Below are positions 26,918-36,329 of a stretch of 64,000 nt of DNA, piece after piece (the stretch's first letter is position 1; the number at the start of each line of letters is the position of its first letter). Origin of the DNA: Sphingomonas sp. NFR15 (GTDB taxonomy: Bacteria > Pseudomonadota > Alphaproteobacteria > Sphingomonadales > Sphingomonadaceae). The translations under genes and the position numbers were made by a program. The notes under the pieces were generated by a model. It ran no database searches. It was not told where the DNA came from and saw only the letters and a list, made by a program, of their open reading frames with translations. The stretch lies in NCBI RefSeq assembly GCF_900103265.1, contig NZ_FMWX01000007.1, forward strand, positions 1 through 64,000, written 5' to 3'.

Positions 26918-28489
26918 CTAGCGGCGCGACCGGCGGAAGGCAACGGCCAACAGCAGCATCGCGGCCGCGACGAGCGCGGCGAGCGCGTTGCCGAGCTTCG
27001 CGAACAGCGTGGGCGCGAGCGGGCGCGGCAACGGCGCCTCGACCGTCCCGCGCGTGTTCCACGGGATCGACGCGACGACGCGGCCGTGCGCGTCGATGAT
27101 CGCGGACACGCCGGTGGGTGTGGCGCGGAGCACTGGCAGGCCTTCCTCGATCGCGCGCATGCGGGCTTGCGCAAGGTTCTGCTCGGGGCCGGAGCGGCTG
27201 TACCAACTGTCGTTCGAAGGGTTGAAGATGAAGTCGGGGCGGTGCGCCGGATCAATCACGCTGCCCGAGAAGATGATCTCGTAGCAGATCTGGAACCCCG
27301 CCTTGCCAAAGCGCGGCAGAGCGAGCGTGCGCGGACCCGGACCGGGCGCGAAGTCGATATCGCCGGGCACCAGCCGCGACAAGCCGATCGCCGACATCAG
27401 CGGCCGCGCCGGCAGATATTCGCCCCACGGCACCAGATGCGCCTTGTCGTAGCGGCCGATCAGCCGCGCGTTCGCGTCGATCGCGAAGATCGAATTGCCG
27501 GCGCTGACGAGCTTCTCAGTTTTGTCGAATTCCAGCGCCTGTCCGCCGGTGAGCACCACGTCGTTCGGCCCGAGCGGGGCGGCGATGGCGGCGCGCACCT
27601 CGGCCGGGTCCGCGAGGTAGTTATATTGCGGCGGATAGCCGTCCTCGACGTTGAAGCGCAACGCACCCTCTGGCCACAGGATCAGGCGCGGGGCCGGGCC
27701 GGGCGTGCCGCCGAGCGCCTGGAGCGCGCGCAGATTGGCGACCGGGTAATCGTCGCGCGGGCGCTGCTCCTGATCGAGATCGGGCTGGACGATGCGGACG
27801 CGGGGCGTGTTGGCGGGCGGCGCGACAGGCGTGATCGGCAGTTCGATGCCGCCAAGCGCGAGCAGCCCGAGCGCTCCGCCCGTGACTGCCGCCAGAGGCC
27901 ATCGCCGCGCGGCGAGCAAGGAGAGCGCCCCCGCCGCGAGGATCGTAATGCCGGAGAGCGCATAGGTGCCGATGTACGCGAGCAGCGCCGTCACGCCGGG
28001 CAGCGGCAGCCAGATCTCCGCCAGTGGGTTCCACGGGTAGCCGGTGAGCAGCGTGCCGCGCAGATATTCGGTGACGATCCAGGCGGCGGCGAAGGCCAGT
28101 ACGTAACTCGCATCGGGCTGCGCACGGCGGAAGCGCCATGCCGCCCCGGCCGCGAGCATCGGATAGATCGCCAGATACAGCGCCAGCAGGAACGGCGCGA
28201 TTGGTCCCAGCCAGTGCGGCACCGCATCCTGATAGGAGAAGGCCTGCGCGATCCAGATGTTGCCGAAGGTGAAATGCGCCACGCCGAACAGCCAGCCGCG
28301 CCACAGCGCCGCGCGGATCGTCGGCGCGGCATGGACCAGCCACAGCCACGCGGCGAAACAGGCGAGCGTCACCGGCCACCAGCCCCACGGCGCGAAGCCG
28401 AGCACGGCGAGGCCGCCGAGGACGGGGCACGGCAGGGCAGGGCGGTCCGTAATCACCGAAACGATTTTGTTGGCCACGCACCGTCCCAC
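26918..28489 (-). CDS. lnt: Apolipoprotein N-acyltransferase
   Basis: Last step of lipoprotein maturation in the inner membrane. The 523 residues give about eight membrane segments and a nitrilase domain with the catalytic Glu-Lys-Cys set: Glu in Leu-Trp-Pro-Glu-Gly, Lys in [12 protein letters not shown], and Cys in Gln-Ile-Cys-Tyr-Glu. The start is GTG 28489; GTG 28477 is also possible. It is followed closely by metK in the same direction. Confidence 0.95.
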   Translation of the reverse strand: MGRCVANKIVSVITDRPALPCPVLGGLAVLGFAPWGWWPVTLACFAAWLWLVHAAPTIRAALWRGWLFGVAHFTFGNIWIAQAFSYQDAVPHWLGPIAPFLLALYLAIYPMLAAGAAWRFRRAQPDASYVLAFAAAWIVTEYLRGTLLTGYPWNPLAEIWLPLPGVTALLAYIGTYALSGITILAAGALSLLAARRWPLAAVTGGALGLLALGGIELPITPVAPPANTPRVRIVQPDLDQEQRPRDDYPVANLRALQALGGTPGPAPRLILWPEGALRFNVEDGYPPQYNYLADPAEVRAAIAAPLGPNDVVLTGGQALEFDKTEKLVSAGNSIFAIDANARLIGRYDKAHLVPWGEYLPARPLMSAIGLSRLVPGDIDFAPGPGPRTLALPRFGKAGFQICYEIIFSGSVIDPAHRPDFIFNPSNDSWYSRSGPEQNLAQARMRAIEEGLPVLRATPTGVSAIIDAHGRVVASIPWNTRGTVEAPLPRPLAPTLFAKLGNALAALVAAAMLLLAVAFRRSRR

Positions 28490-28497
28490 TCAACATC

Positions 28498-28617
28498 AGG
28501 CCGGACTCGTTCCGGCATCCACCGGGCCGCGAGAGCCTGGGCATGTGCGTATGCGGAACGGTGGACCCCGGAACAAGGCTCTCCTGAACTTCGTCGAAGG
28601 GTCCGGGGTGACGAATG
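28498..28617. repeat. Diverged palindromic repeat upstream of lnt
   Basis: The block has CCGGACTCGTTCCGG and, facing it, GGACCCCGGAACAAGG with GTCCGGGGTGACGA, a composite element seen as an intergenic repeat type in sphingomonads (from memory). It lies between divergent lnt and the VOC-fold gene. Confidence 0.4.
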
Positions 28618-28636
28618 CTGTTGCCGGCGGTATCTC

Positions 28637-29059
28637 ATGCGTATGCCGCGCCCGTTCCATCTCGCCTTTCCGGTCCATGATCTCGCCGCCGCGCGCGCCT
28701 TCTACGGCGACACGCTCGGCTGCGCGGAGGGGCGCAGCGCGGCGACCTGGATCGACTTCGACCTGTTCGGCCACCAGATCGTCGCGCATCTCGATCCCGC
28801 CGCACAGCCAGTCGCGGTCGCCAACCCGGTTGATGGCCATGACGTGCCGGTGCCGCATTTCGGCGTCGTACTGACGATGGCCGACTGGCAGGCGCTCGCC
28901 GACCGGCTGCGCGCGGCGGGAACGCGCTTCGGCATCGAACCGCACATCCGTTTCGTCGGCCAGCCCGGCGAGCAGGCGACGATGTTCTTTTGCGATCCCA
29001 GCGGCAACGCTTTGGAGTTCAAGGCGTTCGCCGACGATACGATGATCTTCGCGAAATAG
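28637..29059 (+). CDS. VOC-superfamily (glyoxalase/dioxygenase-like) protein
   Basis: The 140-residue protein begins [16 protein letters not shown] and has one VOC-fold domain: [26 protein letters not shown], and the closing [14 protein letters not shown] and Glu are at usual metal-ligand positions. Substrate unknown. The long upstream frame in this phase runs antisense to lnt and metK and is not real. Confidence 0.88.
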   Translation: MRMPRPFHLAFPVHDLAAARAFYGDTLGCAEGRSAATWIDFDLFGHQIVAHLDPAAQPVAVANPVDGHDVPVPHFGVVLTMADWQALADRLRAAGTRFGIEPHIRFVGQPGEQATMFFCDPSGNALEFKAFADDTMIFAK

Positions 29060-29063
29060 CCTC

Positions 29064-29132
29064 CCGTTCGTCCCGAGCGAAATCGAGGGACATGGGTGGC
29101 GCAGGTGTCTCGACTTCGCTCGGGACCAACGG
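29064..29132. repeat. Family A palindromic repeat (CGAGCGAAGTCGAG type)
   Basis: CCGTTCGTCCCGAGCGAAATCGAGGG at the left and the inverted CTCGACTTCGCTCGG...CAACGG at the right make a BIME-like pair about 70 bases long, between the VOC and PHA-system genes. Confidence 0.85.
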
Positions 29133-29146
29133 TTTAAGGACTTTCA

Positions 29147-29449
29147 ATGGCCGATCCGATCACGGTGGACATCCCCCACAAACATACCCGCGCGATCGTG
29201 CGCGCGCGGCTGGAGGAGGGCCTTCAGAAGGCGAGCGCGATGCTGCCCGGCAGCTCGGTGGCCGAGCATCGCTGGGACGGCGATTCGCTCCACTTCACGC
29301 TCGTCGCGATGGGGCAGCGCGTGGCGAGCCGAGTCGATCTGTTCGACGATCACGTGCACGCGATCGTCGATCTGCCCCCGTTTCTGCGGCTGTTCGCCGA
29401 CAAGATTCGCGCGAAACTCGCCAAGGAAGGGCCGAAGCTGCTCGCCTGA
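29147..29449 (+). CDS. Polyhydroxyalkanoic acid system family protein
   Basis: The 100-residue protein begins MADPITVDIPHKHTRAIVRA and shows the PHA_gran_rgn pattern: an N-terminal His-Lys-His-Thr, a helix, then Trp-x-Gly-Asp-Ser-Leu-His-Phe and the Leu-Pro-Pro-Phe-Leu-Arg-Leu-Phe-Ala-Asp-Lys-Ile end. The name comes from association with PHA granules; a role in PHA storage here is not shown, since no other pha gene is nearby. Confidence 0.85.
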   Translation: MADPITVDIPHKHTRAIVRARLEEGLQKASAMLPGSSVAEHRWDGDSLHFTLVAMGQRVASRVDLFDDHVHAIVDLPPFLRLFADKIRAKLAKEGPKLLA

Positions 29450-29558
29450 CTCAACAAGAGGTTGAAAACCGCGAGCGGCGCGTGTAGGGCGCACGCCTTG
29501 CGGCGCGGGCCTTGCCTCGCGACGACCGATTTCTATTGATCCGGAGTCTGAGCGTTTT

Positions 29559-29765
29559 ATGCAAATCATCGTTCGCGACAATAACGTCGACCAGGCGCTG
29601 CGCGCCCTGAAGAAGAAGCTGCAGCGCGAGGGCGTTTATCGCGAGATGAAGCTGCGCCGGCATTACGAAAAGCCCAGCGAAAAGCGTGCGCGCGAGCGCG
29701 CCGCCGCGATTCGCCGTGCTCGCAAGCTCGAGCGCAAGCGCCTGGAGCGTGACGGCGCCCGGTAA
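29559..29765 (+). CDS. rpsU: 30S ribosomal protein S21
   Basis: The 68-residue basic protein begins [20 protein letters not shown] and ends in a long Arg/Lys/Ala helix, as bS21 proteins do. It is needed for initiation on SD-led mRNAs. It stands alone, 109 bases after the PHA-system gene. Confidence 0.97.
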   Translation: MQIIVRDNNVDQALRALKKKLQREGVYREMKLRRHYEKPSEKRARERAAAIRRARKLERKRLERDGAR

Positions 29766-29852
29766 TCGGGTGGCGGGCGCGGCGACGCGCCCGTCCGTCA
29801 TATCGTAACGATCTGATTCGGCGCGCGCGCCGGTCTTTCCGGGAGGCTGCCC

Positions 29853-30470
29853 ATGTCGATCACCGCCGTACCGATGAAGCCGATCCGCCGGAGCATTCTG
29901 GTCTATGTCTGGATCGGCGTGGCGCTGGCGCTGGTCGCGGCGGCGGCGCTCGCCATGCAGGCGCCCGCCGATCCGGTGACGAGCTTCCTCGCCAAGAACC
30001 GCCATGCCAAGGGCGTGGTGGAGACGGCGTCGGGCCTCCAGTACAAGGTGCTGTCGCCCGGCCAGGGCGATGCCAAGCCGACCGACGCCGATGTCGCGCT
30101 CGTCAATTACGAGGGCAAGCTGCTCGACGGCACGACCTTCGACAAGTCGCAGCAGCCGACGCCGATGCCCGTCACGGGCGTCGTGCCGGGCTTCAGCGAG
30201 GCGCTGAAGCTGATGACCAAGGGGTCGAAGTACCAGTTCTGGATCAAGCCGAGCCTCGGCTATGGCGATGAGGCCAAGGGTCCGATCCCGGCGCATTCGG
30301 TGCTGGTGTTCACGGTGGACCTGCTCGACTTCATCCCCGAGGCGACGCTGCGCCAGATGCAGATGCAGCAGCAGATGCAAATGCAGCAGATGCAGCAGGG
30401 TGGCGGCGCGCCGGGCGCGGCGCCTCCCGCCGGCGGTGCGGCACCGGGTACGGTCCCGCTGGGGCAGTGA
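29853..30470 (+). CDS. FKBP-type peptidyl-prolyl isomerase, membrane-anchored
   Basis: The 205-residue protein has an N-terminal transmembrane segment at about 14-32, a short linker, and an FKBP domain at about 55-165 with Val-Asn-Tyr-Glu-Gly-Lys-Leu-Leu-Asp-Gly-Thr-x-Phe-Asp-Lys-Ser, Val-Val-Pro-Gly-Phe-Ser-Glu-Ala-Leu and Gly-Tyr-Gly-Asp. The tail from about 168 is a Gln/Met-rich stretch followed by Gly/Ala/Pro. Likely a periplasmic folding factor. A strong terminator follows. Confidence 0.93.
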   Translation: MSITAVPMKPIRRSILVYVWIGVALALVAAAALAMQAPADPVTSFLAKNRHAKGVVETASGLQYKVLSPGQGDAKPTDADVALVNYEGKLLDGTTFDKSQQPTPMPVTGVVPGFSEALKLMTKGSKYQFWIKPSLGYGDEAKGPIPAHSVLVFTVDLLDFIPEATLRQMQMQQQMQMQQMQQGGGAPGAAPPAGGAAPGTVPLGQ

Positions 30471-30523
30471 TTCGCGGGAGGCGGCGTTTCGGCGCCGCTT
30501 CTCATCGATCGAGTATCAAGGCG

Positions 30524-30552
30524 CCCCGGTCGCGAGACCGGGGTGTTTTCTT
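30524..30552 (+). terminator. Intrinsic terminator after the FKBP gene
   Basis: CCCCGGTC pairs with GACCGGGG across a GCGA tetraloop and is followed by TGTTTTCTT. Confidence 0.85.
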
Positions 30553-30569
30553 ATATGGGTACCCGTCAA

Positions 30570-30639
30570 CCGTTCGTGTCGAGCGAAGTCGAGACACGTG
30601 CGTTATCCCCGGTTCCTCGACTTCGCTCGGAACGAACGG
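30570..30639. repeat. Family A palindromic repeat pair
   Basis: CCGTTCGTGTCGAGCGAAG and the inverted CTTCGCTCGGAACGAACGG lie between the FKBP terminator and the stop of the convergent SleB-like gene. Confidence 0.85.
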
Positions 30640-30646
30640 AGCGGGG

Positions 30647-31708
30647 TTATTGCAGCAGCTTGCCTGAGTCTTTCCAGCGATCGAGGATCTGCGAATCGCC
30701 GGGCTGAGCTTCCGCTGTGCGCGCTGGCGTGAGCAGCGTGCCGCTTTGCGCATAGGCCGGCTGGATCGTCGCGGGTGCAGTCTTCGCTACCACCGGCGCA
30801 GGCGCAGTGGCGGCGAGCGTGATCGCCGGCACCGGCAGCGTTTCGATGATGCGGGCATGCGGGCCGGGCACCGGCTCGCCGCCCGCGTAGATCTGGCGGA
30901 ATGCGCCGGGGGTGCCCCACCAGCCCTGCCAGCGGTGGAAGAAATGCGCGCCGATCGCCGCCGTCATCACGAGATGGCGGTTCCACGCGGGGGTGACCGC
31001 ATAGGTGTGGTAATGCGTTGCCAGCCCGACCGGCGCATAGACATAGCCGCCGAGCGCCGCCGCCGCCACGCGCAGCGCGCGCAGCCAGGAGGCGCGGGCG
31101 GGCTGGCCGCGCGTCATCGCACCATCGCAGGCGAAGCTGAACTGGCAGCCGCTATGCTCTGACCCCTGATAGACCACGCCGCACACCGTCGCGGGGAAGG
31201 CCGGGTGGCGAACGCGGTTCAGGATCACCTGGGCGACCGCTTGCTGGCCGGCGTCGGGCTCGGTCGCGGCCTCGTAATAGATCGCCGTCGTCAGGCAATC
31301 GAGCGCGCGGCCGCGATCGAGCGCGCTCGCGCGGCGCATGTTGAACGGTGCGGCGGGGTGGATCGAGCCGTCGGCGGTCGCGAACGACGCGGCCTCGGGC
31401 GGGAGCGGCAGATCGGGCAGGGCGGTCGTGCCAGTCGTGCCCTTGGCCGGTGCGGCGAGCGCGTCGGCGGCACTGTCGTCTTCGGCGTAGAGCAGCGCCG
31501 CGCCGGGAAAATGCTCCTGCGCCTCATAACCGGACGCGATCGTCGTGACCGGCGCCGCTCTCGCGGCTTGCTCCTCGATCGCGCGATACGCCGCATGCGC
31601 CGACACCCCCGCGCAGACCAGCAACGCCAGCCCGGCGACGTGAAGCGCCGTCAGCGCGCGATCGGGTCGCGATTCGGGGCCGGGCGGGGAGGGCATGCGC
31701 CCGCGCAT
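30647..31708 (-). CDS. SleB-like cell wall hydrolase
   Basis: About 353 residues: an N-terminal transmembrane segment at about 20-40, an Ala/Pro-rich spacer, and the Hydrolase_2 (SleB) domain at about 130-250 with Ala-Ile-Tyr-Tyr-Glu-Ala-Ala-Thr-Glu-Pro (catalytic Glu) and the paired Cys motif Val-Cys-Gly-Val-Val-Tyr-Gln and Gly-Cys-Gln-Phe-Ser-Phe-Ala-Cys-Asp-Gly. It probably cuts peptidoglycan glycan strands. The start is set at ATG 31708; the frame continues upstream into a family B repeat, which is not coding. Confidence 0.88.
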   Translation of the reverse strand: MRGRMPSPPGPESRPDRALTALHVAGLALLVCAGVSAHAAYRAIEEQAARAAPVTTIASGYEAQEHFPGAALLYAEDDSAADALAAPAKGTTGTTALPDLPLPPEAASFATADGSIHPAAPFNMRRASALDRGRALDCLTTAIYYEAATEPDAGQQAVAQVILNRVRHPAFPATVCGVVYQGSEHSGCQFSFACDGAMTRGQPARASWLRALRVAAAALGGYVYAPVGLATHYHTYAVTPAWNRHLVMTAAIGAHFFHRWQGWWGTPGAFRQIYAGGEPVPGPHARIIETLPVPAITLAATAPAPVVAKTAPATIQPAYAQSGTLLTPARTAEAQPGDSQILDRWKDSGKLLQ

Positions 31709-31799
31709 AACCGATCGCGGCCGGCGTCGCGCCTGGCTTTTCGAGCGTGTCTCGCGATGGAACAGGTGAGGGTTACGGTAAGGTTCGGCGAAAATCAGC

Positions 31800-31887
31800 C
31801 GTCGCCCCGGCGCAGGCCGGGGCCGCCATGTTTGGGGCGACCGCGCGGCCACATCACGAAGCGGCCCCGGCCTGCGCCGGGGCGACG
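31800..31887. repeat. Family B palindromic repeat pair
   Basis: GTCGCCCCGGCGCAGGCCGG and GGCCCCGGCCTGCGCCGGGG are in opposite orientation, about 40 bases apart, ending two bases before the M16 protease stop codon. Confidence 0.85.
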
Positions 31888-31888
31888 G

Positions 31889-34729
31889 TCATTTGAGGCT
31901 CGCCTTGCCCAGATCGAGCGTATCCGCCGGGATCACCTCGACCTGCGGATACGCCTTCCTGAGCGCGTCGAGGAACAGCTTGGCATCCCCGACCACGACG
32001 ATGCTCGCGCGCGACGGGTCGATCACCGCCTGCGCCGCCTTCTGCACTGCGGCCGGATCGACCGCCGTCACTGCCGGGATGTAGCGTTTGAGTTCGTCGA
32101 GCGGCACGCCCTCCAGCACATATTGGCCGAGCACGGCCGCGATGCCGCCGGTGGTCTCGCTCGCACGGCCGAACCCGCCGATCAGCACCGCCTTGCGCGT
32201 CTCCAGTTCGGCCGCCGGCACCGGCTCGCTGCCGAGCCGCTTCATCTGCTCGACCATGATCGCGACCGTATCGGGCGCGGTCGGGTTCTTGGTCTGCGTG
32301 CGCGCCGAGAGCGTGCCGGGGCCGCGATGCGCGGTGAGCGCGCTGCTCGCGCCATAGGCCAGCCCGCGCTTGATGCGAATCTCGGCATTGAGCCGCGACG
32401 AATAGCCGCCACCCAGCACCGCGTTGGCGACGCTCGCCGGGTAATAGGCCGGGTCGCTGCGCGCGATGCCCGGCCGCGCCACGACGACGCCGGCCTGCCC
32501 GGCATCGGGCATGTCGACGACGATCACGCGCGGCGCCGGATAGGCGCTCGCCACCGGCGCGACCGGCGCGGGAGCGCCGGGCGCGGACCAGCGCGCGAAA
32601 TTGGCTTCGGCCAGCGCCTTCGCCCGTGCCGACGTGATGTCGCCGACGAGGATCAGCGTCGCCTGGTCGGGGCGCCATGCCTTGGCATAGGCCGCGCGAA
32701 TCTCGCTTTGCGTGATCGCCTTGAGCGAGGTGGGCGTGCCCGCCAGCGGATGGCCGTAGGGCGCGTCGCCGAACACCGCGCGCGCCGCGACCAGCCCGGA
32801 AAGCTGGCCGGGGTCCTTGAGCGTCACCGTCACCCCGTCGAGCGCCTGCGCGCGGGCGCGTTCGATCTCCTCGGGCGCGAACACCGGATGCTGCGCGACA
32901 TCGGCAAGGATGGCGAGCGCGGGCGCGGCCTGATCGGACTTGATCGTGACATCGACATCCGATCCGTCCCAGCCGGCGTCGCTCGAAATCGAGCCGCCCA
33001 GCGCCTCGATCTCGCGGGCGATCTGCGTCGCCGAGCGCGTGGTCGTGCCCTTGGTCATCAGGTCGGCGGTGAGATCGGCGAGGCCAGCGCGGGTGGCGGG
33101 GTCATCCGCACCGCCGCCGGTCGTCACCAGCGCGGCGCTGAGCAGCGGCAGTTCGTGCTTCTCGACCACCACCACGCGCAGGCCATTGGCGAGGCGGAAC
33201 TCGCTGGGCGCGGGAATCGCAGCGGTGACAGGCGTACCGGGCTTGGGCGGCGCGATCCGGTCGGCCTCGCTGGCCAACACCGGCGTATCGATGTGCGCGG
33301 GCGGGGTCAGCGGCGCGACCTGGACGGTATCGGCGATCGCGATCGTATCGCCCTTGCTGCTGGCGGGGGCGGCTTCGGGCGGGAGATAGGTGATCGCCGC
33401 CGAACGCGTGTCGCGCAGATATTTGCGGGCGACGCGCTGCACGTCGGCGGCGGTGACCTTGGCGATCTCGGCGAGCTGACGGTCGGAGGTGCGCGGATCG
33501 CCGTCGATGATCGCCGACATGGCGAGCGCGCGGCCCTTGCCCTCGGCGGTTTCGCGGCCGAGCAGCGCCGAGGTGAGGATCTGGTTCTTGGCTTCGGTCA
33601 GTTCCGCGGCGCTGACCGGCGTGTCGCGCAGCCGCGCGACTTCGGCGCGAAGTGCCGCCTCGCCCGCCGAGGCGGGCTTGCCGCTCGCCATTGCCGCGAA
33701 CAGGATGAGGTTGCCCGGACCCTGCTTGGTATCGACATAGCTCTGCGCCTGCGCGGCGAGCTGATCGCGATAGACCAGCGTTTCATACAGCCGCGAACTC
33801 TCGCCCATCGACAGCACCGCGTTGAGCACGGTCAGCGCGGGATTGTCGGGGTCTTTGTCGGCGGGGACGGGATAGGAAATCAGCACCGCCGGCAGCGGCG
33901 TGTTGGGCTCATAGACGATGTAATGCGTCGCCGTGGTCCGCTCGGGCTCGGCGACGGCGACGCGCGGGATGGGGGTGGTCGGGTGCTTGATGCCGGCGAA
34001 ATATTGATCGACCCAGGCGTCGAGCTGCTTTGGATCGAAGTTGCCGGAGACGACCAGCACGGCATTGTCGGGCCGGTAATAGACCGCGTGGAAGGCGCGG
34101 ACATCGTCGATGCTGGCGCTGTCGAGATTGGCGATGCTGCCGATCGTCGAGCGCGCATAGGGATGGCGGCTGTACGACACCGCCGAGGCATAGGCCGAGA
34201 ACAATTTGCCGTATGGCCGGGCGAAGTCGCCGCGCAACTCCTCCTTCACCACGTCGCGTTCGGAGGCGAAGCCGGCGGGATCGACGACGAGGCTCGCCAT
34301 CCGGTCGGCTTCGGCGAACAGCAGTCGCTGGAGATGGTTGGCGGGGACGGTCTCGTGATATTCGGTGTAATCGTCGCTGGTCGAGGCGTTGTTGTTGCCG
34401 CCGACATCCTCGGTCAGCCGGTCGAACGTCTCGGGCGGCAGGTTGCGCGTCGCCTTGAACATCAAATGTTCGAACAGATGCGCGAAGCCCGAGCGTCCGG
34501 CGGGATCGTCCTTCGAGCCGACATCGTACCAGACCTGCACCGACACGTTCGAGGTGCCGGTGTCGCGGATCGCGTACACTTTGAGGCCGTTGGGCAAGGT
34601 GCGTTCGGTGAAGTCGAGCGGCTTGAGCGCCGCGACCGGGGCCTTGGCGACCGCCCCCGGCGATTGTGCCTGCGCGGTGAGCGGGAGCAGGGCGGCGCCC
34701 ATCAGCAGGGCGGCACGGAACAGGCGCAT
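31889..34729 (-). CDS. M16-family zinc metallopeptidase (pitrilysin-like, two-domain)
   Basis: The 946-residue protein has a signal peptide (MRLFRAALLMGAALLPLTAQA). Its first M16 domain carries the inverted zinc motif His-Leu-Phe-Glu-His followed by a later Glu, with the Asn-Asn-Asn-Ala-Ser-Thr-Ser-Asp-Asp-Tyr-Thr-Glu-Tyr loop. The second half is another M16 pair without the motif. It is likely a periplasmic peptidase. Two ATGs are close: 34735 would sit directly on the GGAG, while 34729 is six bases from it and is chosen. The region 34736-34930 holds only repeat-like DNA. Confidence 0.93.
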   Translation of the reverse strand: MRLFRAALLMGAALLPLTAQAQSPGAVAKAPVAALKPLDFTERTLPNGLKVYAIRDTGTSNVSVQVWYDVGSKDDPAGRSGFAHLFEHLMFKATRNLPPETFDRLTEDVGGNNNASTSDDYTEYHETVPANHLQRLLFAEADRMASLVVDPAGFASERDVVKEELRGDFARPYGKLFSAYASAVSYSRHPYARSTIGSIANLDSASIDDVRAFHAVYYRPDNAVLVVSGNFDPKQLDAWVDQYFAGIKHPTTPIPRVAVAEPERTTATHYIVYEPNTPLPAVLISYPVPADKDPDNPALTVLNAVLSMGESSRLYETLVYRDQLAAQAQSYVDTKQGPGNLILFAAMASGKPASAGEAALRAEVARLRDTPVSAAELTEAKNQILTSALLGRETAEGKGRALAMSAIIDGDPRTSDRQLAEIAKVTAADVQRVARKYLRDTRSAAITYLPPEAAPASSKGDTIAIADTVQVAPLTPPAHIDTPVLASEADRIAPPKPGTPVTAAIPAPSEFRLANGLRVVVVEKHELPLLSAALVTTGGGADDPATRAGLADLTADLMTKGTTTRSATQIAREIEALGGSISSDAGWDGSDVDVTIKSDQAAPALAILADVAQHPVFAPEEIERARAQALDGVTVTLKDPGQLSGLVAARAVFGDAPYGHPLAGTPTSLKAITQSEIRAAYAKAWRPDQATLILVGDITSARAKALAEANFARWSAPGAPAPVAPVASAYPAPRVIVVDMPDAGQAGVVVARPGIARSDPAYYPASVANAVLGGGYSSRLNAEIRIKRGLAYGASSALTAHRGPGTLSARTQTKNPTAPDTVAIMVEQMKRLGSEPVPAAELETRKAVLIGGFGRASETTGGIAAVLGQYVLEGVPLDELKRYIPAVTAVDPAAVQKAAQAVIDPSRASIVVVGDAKLFLDALRKAYPQVEVIPADTLDLGKASLK

Positions 34730-34930
34730 CAACATCTCCGGAGAACAGGGATGCGCTACCTGTCGCCGCGCGGCGGGCGCTGTCAATGTCCCTAAGACCT
34801 CACCCGCCGGGGGGAGGTGGCGCGCGAAGCGTGCCGGAGGAGGCAGAAGCGCGACGATTGCGGGGGGAACCGCATCCTCCCCATCCGTCGCCTTCGGCGC
34901 CACCTTCCGCTGGCGGGGAAGGATGCTGGC

Positions 34931-35113
34931 TTATTTCTTACGGCTGCCGTTCACGTAGAGGAACGCGGCGGCGAGCGCGGCCGAACCCACGCCGATCGCG
35001 ATCGGCACGACCGGCCAGCTCTGGCGATTATAGACGGTTGGATCGGCGGCGGCCTCGCGCACGCGCTTCGCGTCTCGCGCGGCGGCGGCGATTTCGTTGA
35101 TCTCGTCGGTCAT
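34931..35113 (-). CDS. Small single-span membrane protein overlapping tgt
   Basis: The 60-residue protein begins [20 protein letters not shown] and has one transmembrane segment near residues 36-52, then a short Lys/Arg tail. Its ATG overlaps the tgt TGA by four bases (ATGA), so translation is coupled. I do not know the family; it may be an accessory of tgt or only an operon neighbour. Confidence 0.7.
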   Translation of the reverse strand: MTDEINEIAAAARDAKRVREAAADPTVYNRQSWPVVPIAIGVGSAALAAAFLYVNGSRKK

Positions 35114-36255
35114 GTCACCCTCTCTTTGTGTCGGCCATAGTCCGATCGGAATCGATCCGCGAACGCAGTCAGCGTGCCCGCTGTGATTGCGCCCCGCAGA
35201 TCGGCCATCAACGCCTGGTAGAAGTAAAGGTTGTGCTCGGTCATCAGCATAGCGCCGAGAATTTCGCCAGCGCGGACGAGATGATGGATGTACGCGCGGG
35301 GCCAGGTTGAGCACACCGGACAGCCGCAGGCGGGATCGAGTGGGGCGTGATCCTCCGCGAACTTGGCGTTGCGCAGGTTGATCGGGCCTTCGCGGGTGAA
35401 CGCCTGGCCGGTGCGGCCCGAGCGCGTCGGCAGCACGCAATCGAACATGTCGATGCCGCGTTCGACCGCGCCGACGATATCGTCGGGCTTGCCGACGCCC
35501 ATCAGATAGCGCGGTTTGTCAGCGGGAAGCTGGCCGGGGGCGAAATCAAGGCAGCCGAACATCGCCTCCTGCCCCTCGCCGACCGCAAGCCCGCCGACCG
35601 CATAGCCATCGAAGCCGATGTCGATCAGCGCGGCGGCGCTGTCACCGCGCAGCGTCTGATCGAGCGCGCCCTGCTGGATGCCGAAAATCGCCGCGTTCTC
35701 GGCATGCGCGCCGCCGCCGTCGAAGGCGTCGCGGCTGCGCTTCGCCCAGCGCATCGAGCGCGCCATCGCGGCCGCCTGTACCTCGGGGGTGGAGGTGGTC
35801 GGCACCAGTTCGTCGAACGCCATCACGATGTCCGAGCCGAGCAGCCGCTGGATCTCGATCGACCGCTCCGGGCTGAGCGTGTGGCGGGTGCCGTCGAGAT
35901 GGCTCTTGAAGGTGACGCCGTTCTCGTCGCGCTTGGTGAGATCGGACAGGCTCATCACCTGATAGCCGCCCGAGTCGGTGAGGATCGGCCGGTTCCAGCC
36001 CATGAAATCGTGTAGCCCGCCCAGCCGCGCGACGCGTTCCGCACCGGGGCGGAGCATCAGGTGATAGGTGTTGCCAAGGATGATGTCGGCGCCGGCCGCG
36101 CGCACGTCGGCGGGCTTCATCGCCTTAACCGTCGCGGCGGTGCCGACCGGCATGAAGGCCGGGGTGCGGATCTCGCCGCGCCGCATCTGGAGGGTGCCGG
36201 TGCGCGCCTTGCCGTCGGTGGCGCTAATGGTGAACTCGAAACGCGGGGCCGTCAT
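35110..36255 (-). CDS. tgt: tRNA-guanine transglycosylase
   Basis: Exchanges guanine-34 for preQ1 in GUN tRNAs. The 381 residues have the catalytic Asp in [14 protein letters not shown] with the second Asp, and the zinc site Cys-Gly-Cys-Pro-Val-Cys with a downstream His. Length and motifs are standard. Confidence 0.97.
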   Translation of the reverse strand: MTAPRFEFTISATDGKARTGTLQMRRGEIRTPAFMPVGTAATVKAMKPADVRAAGADIILGNTYHLMLRPGAERVARLGGLHDFMGWNRPILTDSGGYQVMSLSDLTKRDENGVTFKSHLDGTRHTLSPERSIEIQRLLGSDIVMAFDELVPTTSTPEVQAAAMARSMRWAKRSRDAFDGGGAHAENAAIFGIQQGALDQTLRGDSAAALIDIGFDGYAVGGLAVGEGQEAMFGCLDFAPGQLPADKPRYLMGVGKPDDIVGAVERGIDMFDCVLPTRSGRTGQAFTREGPINLRNAKFAEDHAPLDPACGCPVCSTWPRAYIHHLVRAGEILGAMLMTEHNLYFYQALMADLRGAITAGTLTAFADRFRSDYGRHKERVT

Positions 36256-36329
36256 CGGCGGGGTGGTAGCGCGGATCGGGCCGGTTGGGAACCATCAGAC
36301 TCTGCCCTCCCTGGGAGAGAGGGGCGGGT

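Noticed and set aside
25619..29059. A 1146-codon frame on the plus strand across metK and lnt
   Set aside because: It runs antisense to two well-recognised genes and is Arg/Ala/Asp-rich, as expected from the mirror of GC-rich codon use. Only its last 140 codons (VOC protein) are real.
31205..34795. A 1196-codon frame on the plus strand opposite the M16 protease
   Set aside because: Antisense shadow rich in Arg, Gly, Asp and His with no domain; the minus strand has a signal peptide and zinc motif.
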